Positions 1 to 7,319 of a DNA stretch of 15,921 nt are shown piece after piece. Source of the DNA: Pseudovibrio sp. JCM 19062 (GTDB taxonomy: Bacteria > Pseudomonadota > Alphaproteobacteria > Rhizobiales > Stappiaceae); NCBI GenBank assembly GCA_001310715.1, contig BAXV01000078.1, positions 1 through 15,921 of the forward strand, read 5' to 3'. Numbering within the stretch: position 1 is the first letter of the stretch; each line of letters starts with the position of its first letter. Under the pieces are notes generated by a model that saw only the letters and a program-made list of their open reading frames with translations, ran no database searches and was not told the origin of the DNA. The position numbers and the translations under genes were made by a program.

Positions 1-275
1 TTCGGTGAGGAAGCCGCGCCATGGAGGCATCGCCGTTCCCGGCAAACCGCCGAGGATCACTTCCTGAATGACATCAGCATCCATATGCTCCAGATTTTCC
101 GGAAGAATTGGCCCGCCAAGACCGCCCTCAAGGGTCAGACCGTGGCAGGACCCGCAGTCCTGCTGCACGAAGTCTGTCAACTTGTCCCGCTCGATCTCCT
201 TAAGAGCTCCTCGTCGGCCAGAGCTGTAAAGGACATTCCGGTCAGCAACGGAAGCGCCAGCAAACCGGCTCTCAT
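1..275 (-). CDS. nirC: NirC-like periplasmic c-type cytochrome, partial at window edge, frameshifted
   Basis: The reading from an ATG at 275 begins with a signal peptide (MRAGLLALPLL...FTALA, then DEE). About 35 residues later comes one heme c site, CGSCH, at 142-156. The following GGLGGPILPE and LPGTAMPPWRGFL segments resemble NirC / cytochrome c55x, a small periplasmic electron carrier encoded with heme d1 genes in denitrifiers. The gene follows nirE by about 37 bp on the same strand, as in nirE-nirC operons. The frame breaks between the signal peptide and the heme site. Adding one C near 207 on the plus strand joins them as DEEALKEIERD. The C-terminus lies beyond position 1. A GGAGG stretch lies 24 nt before the ATG, too far for it, so the true start could be a nearby upstream codon. 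The family call is from memory of the motif; another class I cytochrome is possible. Confidence 0.72.
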
Positions 276-312
276 GCAGGAACGCAGCGGGTTTTGTGCC
301 CTCCGCTCTGTC

Positions 313-1116
313 CTAGCCATGGATAACCTCCAGATGAGGCCGCTCGCCCCATTTCACATCACCGCCAGCAAAGGATGGCAGCGCCAAAGTGTCTTTCAGA
401 CCAACAACATCCCCGATCATGAACAGAGTTGGCGTTGGCAGCTTGGCTTCCCTCGCTAGCTCACTGATTGTGGTGAGCGTGCCAAACACCTTCTGCTCTT
501 CGATTGTCGTGCCCTTGGAGATCGCGACCGCTGGCATATCCGTCGGCATGCCGTGTTCCACCAGCTTTGCAGAGATCTCTTTGATCGCCGCAAGCCCCAT
601 GTAGATCACGAGGGTGGTGTTAGGGTCCGCAAGGCTGGCCCAATCCAGATCGAGAGGGATATCTTTCTGGCAATGCCCGGTGACGTAACGCAGCCCCGTT
701 GCAAGACCGCGATGCGTGAGTGGCAGGTTCAGGCTTGAGGCACAGCCTTGCGCAGCTGTGATACCGGGCACCACTTCATAGTCAACGCCGGCACTGACCA
801 GTTCAGCAGCTTCCTCGCTGCCGCGGCCAAAAATAAAGGGATCTCCGCCTTTCAGGCGCACAACGCGTTTGCCTTCTTTGGCGAGGTCAACAAGTAGCTG
901 ATTGATTTCTTCCTGAGGAATCGGATGGCTCTTCGGCTTCTTCCCGACAGGGTAAAGGGCTGTCTTGGGCGGTACCAAATCCATAATTTCCTGAGAAACC
1001 AGGCGGTCATACACCACAACGTCAGCTGCCTGAATGCGCTTCAGGGCTTTGACTGTGAGTAGATCCGGATCTCCCGGCCCTGCGCCAATCAGACTGACCT
1101 TACCAATGCCTCTCAT
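313..1116 (-). CDS. nirE: Uroporphyrinogen-III C-methyltransferase (SUMT), NirE type
   Basis: An intact 267-aa SUMT. It transfers two methyl groups from S-adenosylmethionine to uroporphyrinogen III to give precorrin-2, the precursor of siroheme, cobalamin and heme d1. Visible family signatures are the N-terminal GAGPGDPDLLTVKA loop, VVYDRLVS, the SAM-binding RLKGGDPFIFGRG, VVPGITAAQGC and LPLTHRG. There is no fused dehydrogenase/ferrochelatase part as in CysG, and length is normal for a stand-alone enzyme. I prefer NirE over CobA because a NirC-like cytochrome follows directly and the promoter carries a perfect Nnr/FNR box. The ribosome site lies in TTTGAGGGATGAG just before the ATG at 1116, and that motif is duplicated upstream. 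cobA remains an alternative name if the downstream genes are not nirFDLGHJN. Confidence 0.9.
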   Translation of the reverse strand: MRGIGKVSLIGAGPGDPDLLTVKALKRIQAADVVVYDRLVSQEIMDLVPPKTALYPVGKKPKSHPIPQEEINQLLVDLAKEGKRVVRLKGGDPFIFGRGSEEAAELVSAGVDYEVVPGITAAQGCASSLNLPLTHRGLATGLRYVTGHCQKDIPLDLDWASLADPNTTLVIYMGLAAIKEISAKLVEHGMPTDMPAVAISKGTTIEEQKVFGTLTTISELAREAKLPTPTLFMIGDVVGLKDTLALPSFAGGDVKWGERPHLEVIHG

Positions 1117-1124
1117 AACTCATC

Positions 1125-1152
1125 CCTCAAACCGAACTGGCCTCAAACCGAA
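1125..1152 (-). repeat. Tandem 12-bp repeat duplicating the nirE ribosome-binding motif
   Basis: CCTCAAACCGAA occurs at 1125-1136 and again at 1141-1152, period 16. On the nirE strand each copy reads TTCGGTTTGAGG, and the copy nearer the gene supplies the likely Shine-Dalgarno GAGGG. Confidence 0.7.
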
Positions 1153-1164
1153 ACTGACGAAATT

Positions 1165-1187
1165 AGAGGGGTTGCTCACGCCCCTCT
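1165..1187 (-). other. Hairpin in the nirE leader
   Basis: Perfect 7-bp inverted repeat AGAGGGG (1165-1171) / CCCCTCT (1181-1187) with a 9-nt loop. It lies between the predicted nirE promoter and its start codon, so it would form in the 5' leader. Its role is unknown. Confidence 0.5.
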
Positions 1188-1222
1188 GGTGATCAGAACT
1201 ATTGCCGAACCTTACCGGCAGG

Positions 1223-1267
1223 ATTATGTAAGCTCGCCCTCAGTTCTCTCACATTGACCATCGTCAA
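1223..1267 (-). promoter_or_regulatory. Nnr/FNR-type promoter of nirE-nirC
   Basis: TTGACCATCGTCAA at 1254-1267 is a perfect TTGAC-N4-GTCAA dyad, the operator type used by Crp/FNR regulators of denitrification (Nnr, DNR, FnrL). On the minus strand the sequence TTACATAAT (1231-1223) contains CATAAT, one mismatch from TATAAT. The dyad centre lies about 30 bp upstream of this -10 region, which is the class II activator geometry (centre near -41.5). Which regulator binds cannot be read from the site alone. Confidence 0.8.
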
Positions 1268-1376
1268 GTCGCTGTGAGCGCCCCTTTAAATGAGAGAATA
1301 TATATATATTTCAATAGGTTGATGTGTGTAGAAATTTCACGGGGATGCAACCGGTCATAGTGATATTCCAGCTAAA

Positions 1377-1390
1377 TTGACATAGGTCAC
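1377..1390. promoter_or_regulatory. Degenerate Nnr/FNR-type box
   Basis: TTGACATAGGTCAC matches TTGAC-N4-GTCAA at nine of ten fixed positions. It lies 285 bp before the multicopper oxidase start and about 120 bp from the perfect box. No well-placed -10 is obvious; TAAATAAT at 1423-1430 is about 10 bp further than expected. This is a candidate site only. Confidence 0.4.
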
Positions 1391-1674
1391 GCAGTGATAA
1401 AAAATAGCTCGACTTCCCACAGTAAATAATCGTTCTAAATTAGAAAAAGCGGGTCTGTTTCAAGTGTTCACTCGTCGACACCCCAAAACAGCACATCATT
1501 GAACCGCACGCAGTGCGCGTTTTGGTAGGGCAAAAGGTCTCATCGGAAGCAGGATAATCGCCTAACCGGACCTTAACCTCATTCCCAAGCAAAGATTTCA
1601 ACGCTCTACCATCCTCTGTAGGTTGAAATAAAACCCGACAAGCACCCAGTGGTGTGCATGTGAGGAGTCGCTAC

Positions 1675-3250
1675 ATGAGTGAGGCGAAGCCCTTTTCCTT
1701 CCTGAGCCCCATTGAAAACCCACCGGCCTACGTCATGGACCCGGACAAAAAGCATCTGGAAGTTACGCTGGACGTTGAGTACGACACCAACAATGTCTTC
1801 AGCTTTGAAAAGCCTCACAATGTTCCTACCTACACCCGTGTTTTCACAAGCGATCTCACCAGAAAAGCAGGCAATACGCTGACCGGCCCAACCATCGAAG
1901 TCAGGCCGGGCTCAAGGCTGCAAATTCACACGCACAACAGGCTTCCACCACAGGACGGGGCAGCGCCGAAGGACATCAACGGCCCTACGGGTTCAATGAC
2001 TACAATATCCACACCCACGGCCTGCATGTGACACCGGAATCCCCCGGCGATAACGTCTGCATGACCATTCACCCCGGCGAGGAGTACCATTACGTCTACG
2101 ATATTCCGGCGGACCATCCACCGGGTGTTTACTGGTACCACCCCCACAAGCAAGGCTCGGTTGCCCTGCAGGTTGGCAGCGGCATGGCAGGCATGATTAT
2201 CGTGCGTGGCCCGTTTGATGACGAGCTGAAGCAGATGGGCGTCAAGGAATACTGCATGGTATTCCAGAACATCGCCGTCAATGTCGAGGGCAAGGTGGAA
2301 GACCAAAATCAGGTCGCCAAGCTTTCCAACAGCGAATACAACATCACCATCAATAGCCAGTACTGCCCTATCATCAAGGTGAAGCCGGGAGAGCTGATCA
2401 ATCTACGGCTGCTAAACGCAACGACCCGCTCCTCCATCAATTTCGCCTGTCCGTTCTTCGCGCAGATGTTCATATACGGCTATGACGGCAACCCCACAGA
2501 GAGTTATCGCCAGCAGGACGGCGTAAGTCTTGCGCCCGCAAACCGCGCCTCTGTGCTTGTAAAGATCAGCGAAGCAGCCACACCTGGCGCGTTCTATTAC
2601 GTGCAGAACAACTCCGTAGAATACCAGCACACGTCGCACTACAAGTACCATAACAACCCACCCCTTTTCGCCATTGAAGTGGAGCGCTGCGAGGAAACTG
2701 ACGCGGCCGTCCACCGGCAAAGCGAGCCAGCTGCCAGCACCACGCCGCCGCCATTCCCCGAGGTCTGGGTGGCGACCTTCTGAGGCCGATTGGTCCAGAG
2801 GAAGTGACCAACAAGCGCACGCTGACCTTTCAGGCCAACACGCCGGACAATCCCGAAAAGTACTATGCCGAGGCCAACGCCACCATTGACCACAGCGAGT
2901 TTGGCGGCGGTGAGGTGGTCAACCACTGGGTTGAGCTGGACGCCGTGGAAGAATGGACGCTGGAGAACGAAAGCGAGTTCCCTCATCCCATCCATATCCA
3001 CGTGAACCCCATGTACGTCTTCGAGATCAAGGGCGAAGACCCGCTGGATTATACTTTGGACTTGCCGTTCTGGGCCGATACCATACAGGTTCCACCCAAT
3101 GGACATGTTAAAATCCGTATGCGGTTCAAGGACTTCACTGGCACATATCCTTTGCACTGCCACCTGCTCTACCACGAAGATGGCGGCATGATGCAGCACG
3201 TGAAAGTGGTCCGCTATATCGAAGACAAAGACGACTACAACAACCAATAA
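1675..3250 (+). CDS. Three-domain multicopper oxidase (laccase-like), two frameshifts
   Basis: About 525 aa after repair. Multicopper oxidases oxidise a substrate at a type 1 copper and reduce O2 at a trinuclear cluster. All four ligand blocks are visible: HTHG (residues 113-116), YWYHPH (His156, His158), HPIHIH (His438, 441, 443) and HCHLLYHEDGGMM (His495, Cys496, His497, His501, Met506). The start at 1675 has GAGGAG seven bases upstream. The N-terminus (MSEAKPFSFLSPIENPP) shows no Sec or Tat signal, which is unusual for this family. The frame breaks at CCC 1983-1985 and CCCC 2756-2759; one extra C at each restores NGPYGFN and PFPRGLGGDLL. A six-TM protein follows 25 bp later, suggesting an operon. 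The physiological substrate (phenolic compound, metal ion or other) cannot be told. It is not NirK, whose motifs differ. Confidence 0.88.
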
Positions 3251-3275
3251 TGGAGCCGGAAAGCGTCAGGTCACC

Positions 3276-3941
3276 ATGAGCGAAGTACATGGCACCCGTC
3301 AAAGCAAAGAGCCTAAGCCAAAGCAAAACAGCGGTTTTTCACTCACCCGCTTTCTGCTGACCAACCCCATTGGCTTTGGGGTGATGCTTTTGGTGCAGCT
3401 GGTAGCGATTGCCTTGATTACCGAGCCTGACCTGCTGCATGTCTTGGAAGTTGCATTTATTCTCACTCTATTCTTTGTGGGCGCGGTGTTCCTGCTTCAC
3501 ACGGTCATACCCAGCAACGTCTTCACCTATTTCTGGAGCGGCTTCATCTATGGTGGGTTTGGCATGCTCATCGGCCATCAGATCGACCTGTCAATCGATC
3601 CCATTCTGGCGACGCAGCAGTTAAACAGCCTTGCCATTGCGGCTGTCTATCTGAACTGGATGACCCTGACCATGGTGCTTGCCTGCATGGTTTCCTGCTT
3701 CTTCGCAGATCAGTGCAGAGGCCACACGGCCCCGAGAGGCGCTAAACTGTTCATTCACGCCATTGCCATTTCCGCAATGATGTTTGGCGTTTATGCAGGC
3801 CACGCCCTCAACCTGATGCTGCACGAGAACTCATTCGACCGGTTCTACCTGCAACTGCTCTTCATGAGCCTGTTCTTCACCATCGGCTACTTCTGCGCCA
3901 TCCGCTGCTACGACATCCTGCGCGAAAAAGAAAAGGCCTAA
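3276..3941 (+). CDS. Unrecognised six-TM membrane protein downstream of the multicopper oxidase
   Basis: 221 aa, intact, family not recognised. After a polar N-terminus of about 30 residues (MSEVHGTRQSKEPKPKQ...), six hydrophobic segments can be seen at roughly residues 33-50, 57-79, 83-104, 117-145, 160-184 and 192-215. The tail is charged (YDILREKEKA). Histidines sit in or next to several segments (LLHTV, IGHQIDLS, AGHALNLMLHEN), which could be metal or heme ligands, but no known motif is clear. It starts 25 bp after the oxidase stop, so it is probably cotranscribed. A membrane partner or electron-transfer role for the oxidase is only inference from position. The stop codon lies within the terminator that ends the unit. 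Confidence 0.85.
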   Translation: MSEVHGTRQSKEPKPKQNSGFSLTRFLLTNPIGFGVMLLVQLVAIALITEPDLLHVLEVAFILTLFFVGAVFLLHTVIPSNVFTYFWSGFIYGGFGMLIGHQIDLSIDPILATQQLNSLAIAAVYLNWMTLTMVLACMVSCFFADQCRGHTAPRGAKLFIHAIAISAMMFGVYAGHALNLMLHENSFDRFYLQLLFMSLFFTIGYFCAIRCYDILREKEKA

Positions 3942-3953
3942 GCGGCCTTTTCT
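3930..3953 (+). terminator. Intrinsic terminator containing the stop codon in its loop
   Basis: AAAAGGCC (3931-3938) and GGCCTTTT (3944-3951) form a perfect stem, extended by two outer pairs, around the loop TAAGC. The TAA at 3939-3941 is the stop of the membrane protein, so the 5' arm is coding sequence. The U-run is only four bases and lies in the stem, followed by CTCC. Confidence 0.75.
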
Positions 3954-4112
3954 CCTTGCAGACACCGGCCCAAACGCATCCGCGCCTTTATCCAACACAT
4001 CATCGAGAGCCGAAAGAGCAGAGCTAAGACCAAATGACTTATGGGCGCGGCTTGGACAGTTGGGTAGTATCCCCCGCAGAAATAAGTAAACCGATGTATC
4101 AAGCGAGATGAG

Positions 4113-4897
4113 ATGGCGCAGGAAACCCTATTAAAAGAGCAGCTTGGCGGCGTTATGAGAATAACTCTCAACCGGCCTGACAAGCTGAATGCCCTCTCGC
4201 CAGACATGCGTGCGGACCTGCTGGCTGCCCTGAAAGATGCTCAGGACAATCCTGAGGTGCGCACAGTCATTCTCACCGGAACTGGCCGCGCCTTTTGTAC
4301 CGGTCAGGACCTCAACGACATCCTGCCCGACAGTTCTGGCAAAAAGCCCGATCTGGGCGATGTGTTGACCCAGCATTACACGCCAATCATCCATTGCATC
4401 CGCCAGATGGAGAAGCCGGTGATCTGCGCGGTGAACGGCATTGCAACGGGGGCTGGGAACGGACTGGTGTTTGCCTGCGACATTGTCATCGCTGCCAAGA
4501 GCGCCAAATTCATCCATGCGTTCAGCCGCTTAGGGCTTGTGCCCGGCGCTGGTGCCTCCTTCCACCTGCCCGCATGGTGGGCGAGGTACGCGCCAAGGGG
4601 CTGATGCTCACCGGCAAACCGCTGTCTGCAGACCGTGCGGCAGACTGGGGGATGATCTGGGAGGCTGTGGAGGATGACCAACTGCAGGATGTAGCCCTTA
4701 ATCTTGCGCGTGATCTTGCCAAGGGACCGACATCAGCCTATGCCATGACCAAATCCTTGATACATGCATCAGCTGACAGCACGCTGGAAGACCAGCTTAC
4801 CCGTGAAGCAGAGATGCAGCGCAGGGCGGGCTATTCGGAGAACCACTGGGAAGGCTTGAATGCGTTCCTCGAAAAGCGGCCCCCTGTTTTCAAATAG
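4113..4897 (+). CDS. PaaG-like enoyl-CoA hydratase/isomerase (crotonase family), one frameshift
   Basis: 261 aa after repair, normal for crotonases. Family features are LNRPDKLNALS near residue 19, the oxyanion-hole segments GRAFCTGQDLND (59-69) and NGIATGAG (109-115), ACDIVIAAKSAKF, and AFSRLGLVPGAG (136-147). FC-GQDLND and WGMIWEAVEDD closely resemble PaaG, the ring-1,2-epoxyphenylacetyl-CoA isomerase of phenylacetate degradation. However, the segment that reads LIPD in PaaG reads LVPG here (Gly145), and neither glutamate of true enoyl-CoA hydratases is at its usual place (NGL and FSRLGL). The reaction is therefore uncertain. No other paa genes are nearby. The frame breaks at CCC 4569-4571; one extra C gives HLPRMVGEVR. 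It is followed by a terminator-like hairpin and two VOC proteins on the same strand. Confidence 0.85.
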
Positions 4898-4929
4898 TGC
4901 CGCCTCCTCACAGGTGGTTGCGGCACTTT
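4896..4929 (+). terminator. Terminator-like hairpin after the crotonase gene
   Basis: AGTGCCGC (4896-4903) and GCGGCACT (4920-4927) form a perfect 8-bp stem with a 16-nt loop, followed by TTC. The stem starts inside the crotonase stop codon. The U-run is short, so it may be partial, allowing read-through into the VOC genes. Confidence 0.6.
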
Positions 4930-4954
4930 CTACTATATTTGAGGAAGTTGCTCT

Positions 4955-5320
4955 ATGGGCATTATTGCGCTCGATCACATCCAGATAACCATCCCTGCCG
5001 GTGAAGAAGAGGCTGCACGCGCCTTCTTCATCGGGCTGCTTGGGTTCACCGAGGTTGAAAAACCTGTGTCTTTACAAGGCCGTGGCGGGGCATGGTTCAC
5101 ATCTGGCACGGTCAACCTGCATGTTGGCGTCGAGGACCCGTTTACGCCAAACAAAAAGGCACATCCGGCGTTCCTGTTGGATAATCTGGACGAAACAGTA
5201 GCCCGCCTTGAAGCTGCTGGTGCTGTCTTGAAGGACGATAAGCCCCTGCCCGGTTACCTGCGAAAGTTCACTGAGGACCCGTTTGGCAATCGTATAGAAC
5301 TTATGCAGAAAACCGCCTGA
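4955..5320 (+). CDS. VOC/glyoxalase-family protein, copy 1
   Basis: An intact 121-aa protein of the vicinal oxygen chelate fold (glyoxalase I / extradiol dioxygenase / fosfomycin-resistance type). It has the two expected beta-alpha-beta-beta-beta halves: LDHIQITIP near the start with a likely metal-binding His, then a second half from about residue 65 ending in DPFGNRIELMQ with the typical C-terminal Glu. NLHVG near residue 52 offers another possible ligand. GAGGAA lies nine bases before the ATG. The substrate cannot be deduced; such small one-domain members act on glyoxal adducts, antibiotics or aromatic diols, or have other roles. It is the first of two tandem paralogues downstream of the crotonase gene. 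Confidence 0.88.
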   Translation: MGIIALDHIQITIPAGEEEAARAFFIGLLGFTEVEKPVSLQGRGGAWFTSGTVNLHVGVEDPFTPNKKAHPAFLLDNLDETVARLEAAGAVLKDDKPLPGYLRKFTEDPFGNRIELMQKTA

Positions 5321-5387
5321 GCACTCGCATAAGGTTTGATCAATAAATGGAGATCTTCCGTTTTCCGCAAACGCGACGATATTCTGT

Positions 5388-5418
5388 GTATGCTAGAGAC
5401 TGGGTTATGCAAGCATAC
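5388..5418. repeat. Inverted repeat between the two VOC genes
   Basis: GTATGCT (5388-5394) and AGCATAC (5412-5418) are perfect inverted copies separated by 17 nt, ending 26 bp before the second VOC start. It could be an operator or an RNA stem; function unknown. Confidence 0.4.
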
Positions 5419-5444
5419 GCACCTCGGCACCGGAGCATTCGCAA

Positions 5445-5828
5445 ATGACCATTCTCAGACTGGAGCACGTCAACCTTCCCATCCCTCCGGACGGGGACAA
5501 GCTGGCCCGCGAGTTTTACGTGGACCTGTTGGGGTTTGAGGAAATTGAGCGGCCCGGGGTGTTCGAAACGCGAAAAGGCGGTTGGTTTACAGCAGGTTCC
5601 GTCAATCTGCACCTGAGCGAGCAAGACCCGTTTGTGGCCAATAAAGTGGGCCATCCAGCCTTCGTGGTGGACAACCTCACCAAGCTCACCGAGCGCCTGC
5701 TCGCCGCCGACTATAAAGTCTCAACCGGCACTACCTTCAACGGCTACCTGAGAAATACCACCTTTGACCCCTTCGGAAACCGTATTGAACTGATGCAGCC
5801 CGAGGATATGGTGCGGCATAAATTATAG
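5445..5828 (+). CDS. VOC/glyoxalase-family protein, copy 2
   Basis: Intact, 127 aa, a clear paralogue of the preceding VOC protein. Both share LLGF-E-E-P, GGWFT-G-VNLH, DPF--NK--HPAF--DNL, GYLR and DPFGNRIELMQ. Here the N-terminal metal-site segment reads LEHVNLPIP. GGAG lies upstream of the ATG at ordinary spacing. The order of blocks and the length are the same as in copy 1, so the pair arose by tandem duplication and has diverged; whether they form a heterodimer or act on different substrates is unknown. Its stop codon overlaps that of the convergent serine-hydrolase-fold gene. The tail PEDMVRHKL is longer than in copy 1. Confidence 0.88.
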   Translation: MTILRLEHVNLPIPPDGDKLAREFYVDLLGFEEIERPGVFETRKGGWFTAGSVNLHLSEQDPFVANKVGHPAFVVDNLTKLTERLLAADYKVSTGTTFNGYLRNTTFDPFGNRIELMQPEDMVRHKL

Positions 5829-7038
5829 GTTCTTCAGCTCCTGCAGAAGCTTGTTGGTAAGGCCGATAAGCTTCCCTTCCGGCAAAGGATTATCGTCATT
5901 CCATGTCAGCGCGATTTGCCAGTGCGTGCCGCCCAAGCCTTTGACATCATAGGTGAAATTCAAAACACCCACCTCACCTCCGGCCTTGAAGGCAATGCGT
6001 TGCCAGTCTGTCTTTTCCGCAAGGCCCGGATTGAGCGTCATGGCCTTTTCATCTGCGATCTCACCCATCACATCACACAGCTCTTGCGCGCTTGCGTACC
6101 ATTCGACGCCTGCCAGACAAAGGTCCGTGACATCCTCAAGGGCGGGTAATGGCTGGCTTTGGATTCTCTCCAGAATTCTCCGCCGCTTCGCCGTGTCTGC
6201 CCGACCATATCTTTCGGCAAGCTTCTGATCCGCCTTTAGCTGGTAGAACTGGCGCGAGGTCAGAAACGGTGTGCGTTCCTCGCATGTTTCCAAGGACTTG
6301 GTGCCAATGAGGTTGAGCACCACATCCGCTGCGGAGTTGTCGGAAGCTGCCATCATATGCTGGGCAATCACGTCCAACTTCACCTTCCCACCGCCCATTT
6401 TGGCGTACAGGCTACTCGCCGGATGAGATTGCAGGTCCTTTTCCAGCTTCACTTTCTGGTGCCACTTCAGCTCACCGCTGTTGACCCTGCGGACCAGTTC
6501 TTGCATGACGAACACCTTGAAGGCTGGGCCAATTGCCAGCGGTGTCTCTGCATCTTTGCTGAAGAATTCCGCGCCATCCTTACGAATGAGCAGACTGGAC
6601 GAGGCCGCAACCTCCTGCATTTGGGAGAGGCACTCGTCGAGGCTTTTCACCAGGTACAGTGCAGATTTTATAAGCAAGCTGTTGATTTTGCCGGATCTTT
6701 CCCGCTCCAGTAGCACTGTCATTTCAAATTGCGCTGTTTTGAGCAGATAAGCGTTTTTTTTGCGTTTCTTTGCTGATTTCCTGCGCTGATCCGTAAGCCT
6801 CCAGCGCATCCTTCAGGGACTGGCGCAGAGCCTGCTCTCCAATCAGCGCGATATATCCGCGCGTGAACATGGAGAGGTCTTCACCCTTCCCGTTCCACAC
6901 CTGAAAGAGAAGATCCGTGTCCGATGTAGTGCGCAAAGCTTCCATGTCCGGCGTGATCCGTTTGCCGGAGGAGAAGTTCTCCAGCGTGTCTTTCACGCTC
7001 AGGATCGGATCAAGAACCATCTGTTTAAAGATACGCAT
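5823..7038 (-). CDS. Class-A-beta-lactamase-fold protein lacking the catalytic serine, one frameshift
   Basis: 404 aa after repair. Residues 1 to about 135 form an N-terminal helical region. From about 140 the protein matches the beta-lactamase2-type serine hydrolases: LAIGPAFKVF (167-176), SDN (232-234) and FKAGGE...GVLN (350-360). In the family the SxxK nucleophile occupies the PAFK position. Here residue 171 is Pro (CCA, plus-strand 6525-6527) while the Lys is kept, so classical hydrolysis should be impossible. One base change would restore Ser (TCA). No signal peptide is visible. The start at 7038 (MRIFKQMV) follows GAGG at nine bases; an upstream TTG is in frame. The frame breaks in an A8 run (T8 at 6754-6761); removing one A gives ETQKNAYLLK. 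It is divergent from a GT2 gene. Confidence 0.8.
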
Positions 7039-7112
7039 TTCAAGTTGCCTCAATTCAGCAAGCGGTAAATTTCACCCCTCTCATAATGCCAGCGACCCGA
7101 ATTGGCAAAGGT

Positions 7113-7138
7113 TGACTTTCTCTCCAGTCAGAAAGTCA
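7113..7138. promoter_or_regulatory. Perfect 9-bp inverted repeat between two divergent genes
   Basis: TGACTTTCT (7113-7121) and AGAAAGTCA (7130-7138) are perfect inverted copies with an 8-nt spacer. The site is 75 bp upstream of the beta-lactamase-fold gene and about 180 bp upstream of the GT2 gene, so it could be an operator serving either. No regulator is nearby. No other gene is seen in this 281-bp gap. Confidence 0.5.
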
Positions 7139-7319
7139 TATGCAGGCTGCTGCTGAATAGCCGTCAATGCTCGTCCAGACCAAACAAAACTTTCTCAGAA
7201 TAAATGATACCTCGCGCAATAACCAAGCAGATCTACCGGAATAAACCGGGATCGGAAGCTGGTAGGTTTGGCGCGCGCATTCCATTGCAGATTCACGAAT
7301 ACTCAAAGAGGTTGGTGTT

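Larger units (their letters stand above)
1117..1674. other. 558-bp divergent intergenic region between nirE and the multicopper oxidase
   Basis: I see no convincing gene here. From left to right it holds a duplicated ribosome-site motif, a GC hairpin, the nirE promoter with its Nnr/FNR box, an alternating AT run around 1297-1310, a degenerate second box at 1377-1390, and a CGCAC-GCA-GTGCG palindrome at 1505-1517. The multicopper oxidase ribosome site is at 1662-1667. In several nirE-containing operons nirS occupies this upstream position; it is absent here. Confidence 0.8.

Noticed and set aside
1297..1310. Alternating AT run as a microsatellite of interest
   Set aside because: Short and in an AT-rich intergenic stretch; no evidence of function or variation.
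1675..3250. Copper nitrite reductase (NirK) next to nirE
   Set aside because: The protein has the HCHxxxH and HPxHxH blocks of three-domain laccase-like oxidases, with a full trinuclear cluster, not the two-domain NirK pattern.
6754..6761. Programmed slippage or phase variation at the A8 run
   Set aside because: Possible in principle, but the same type of break occurs at A/T runs in three unrelated genes and at G/C runs in others, so sequencing error is the simpler explanation.
5823..7038. Antibiotic-resistance beta-lactamase
   Set aside because: The catalytic Ser is replaced by Pro and there is no signal peptide, so beta-lactam hydrolysis is not supported.
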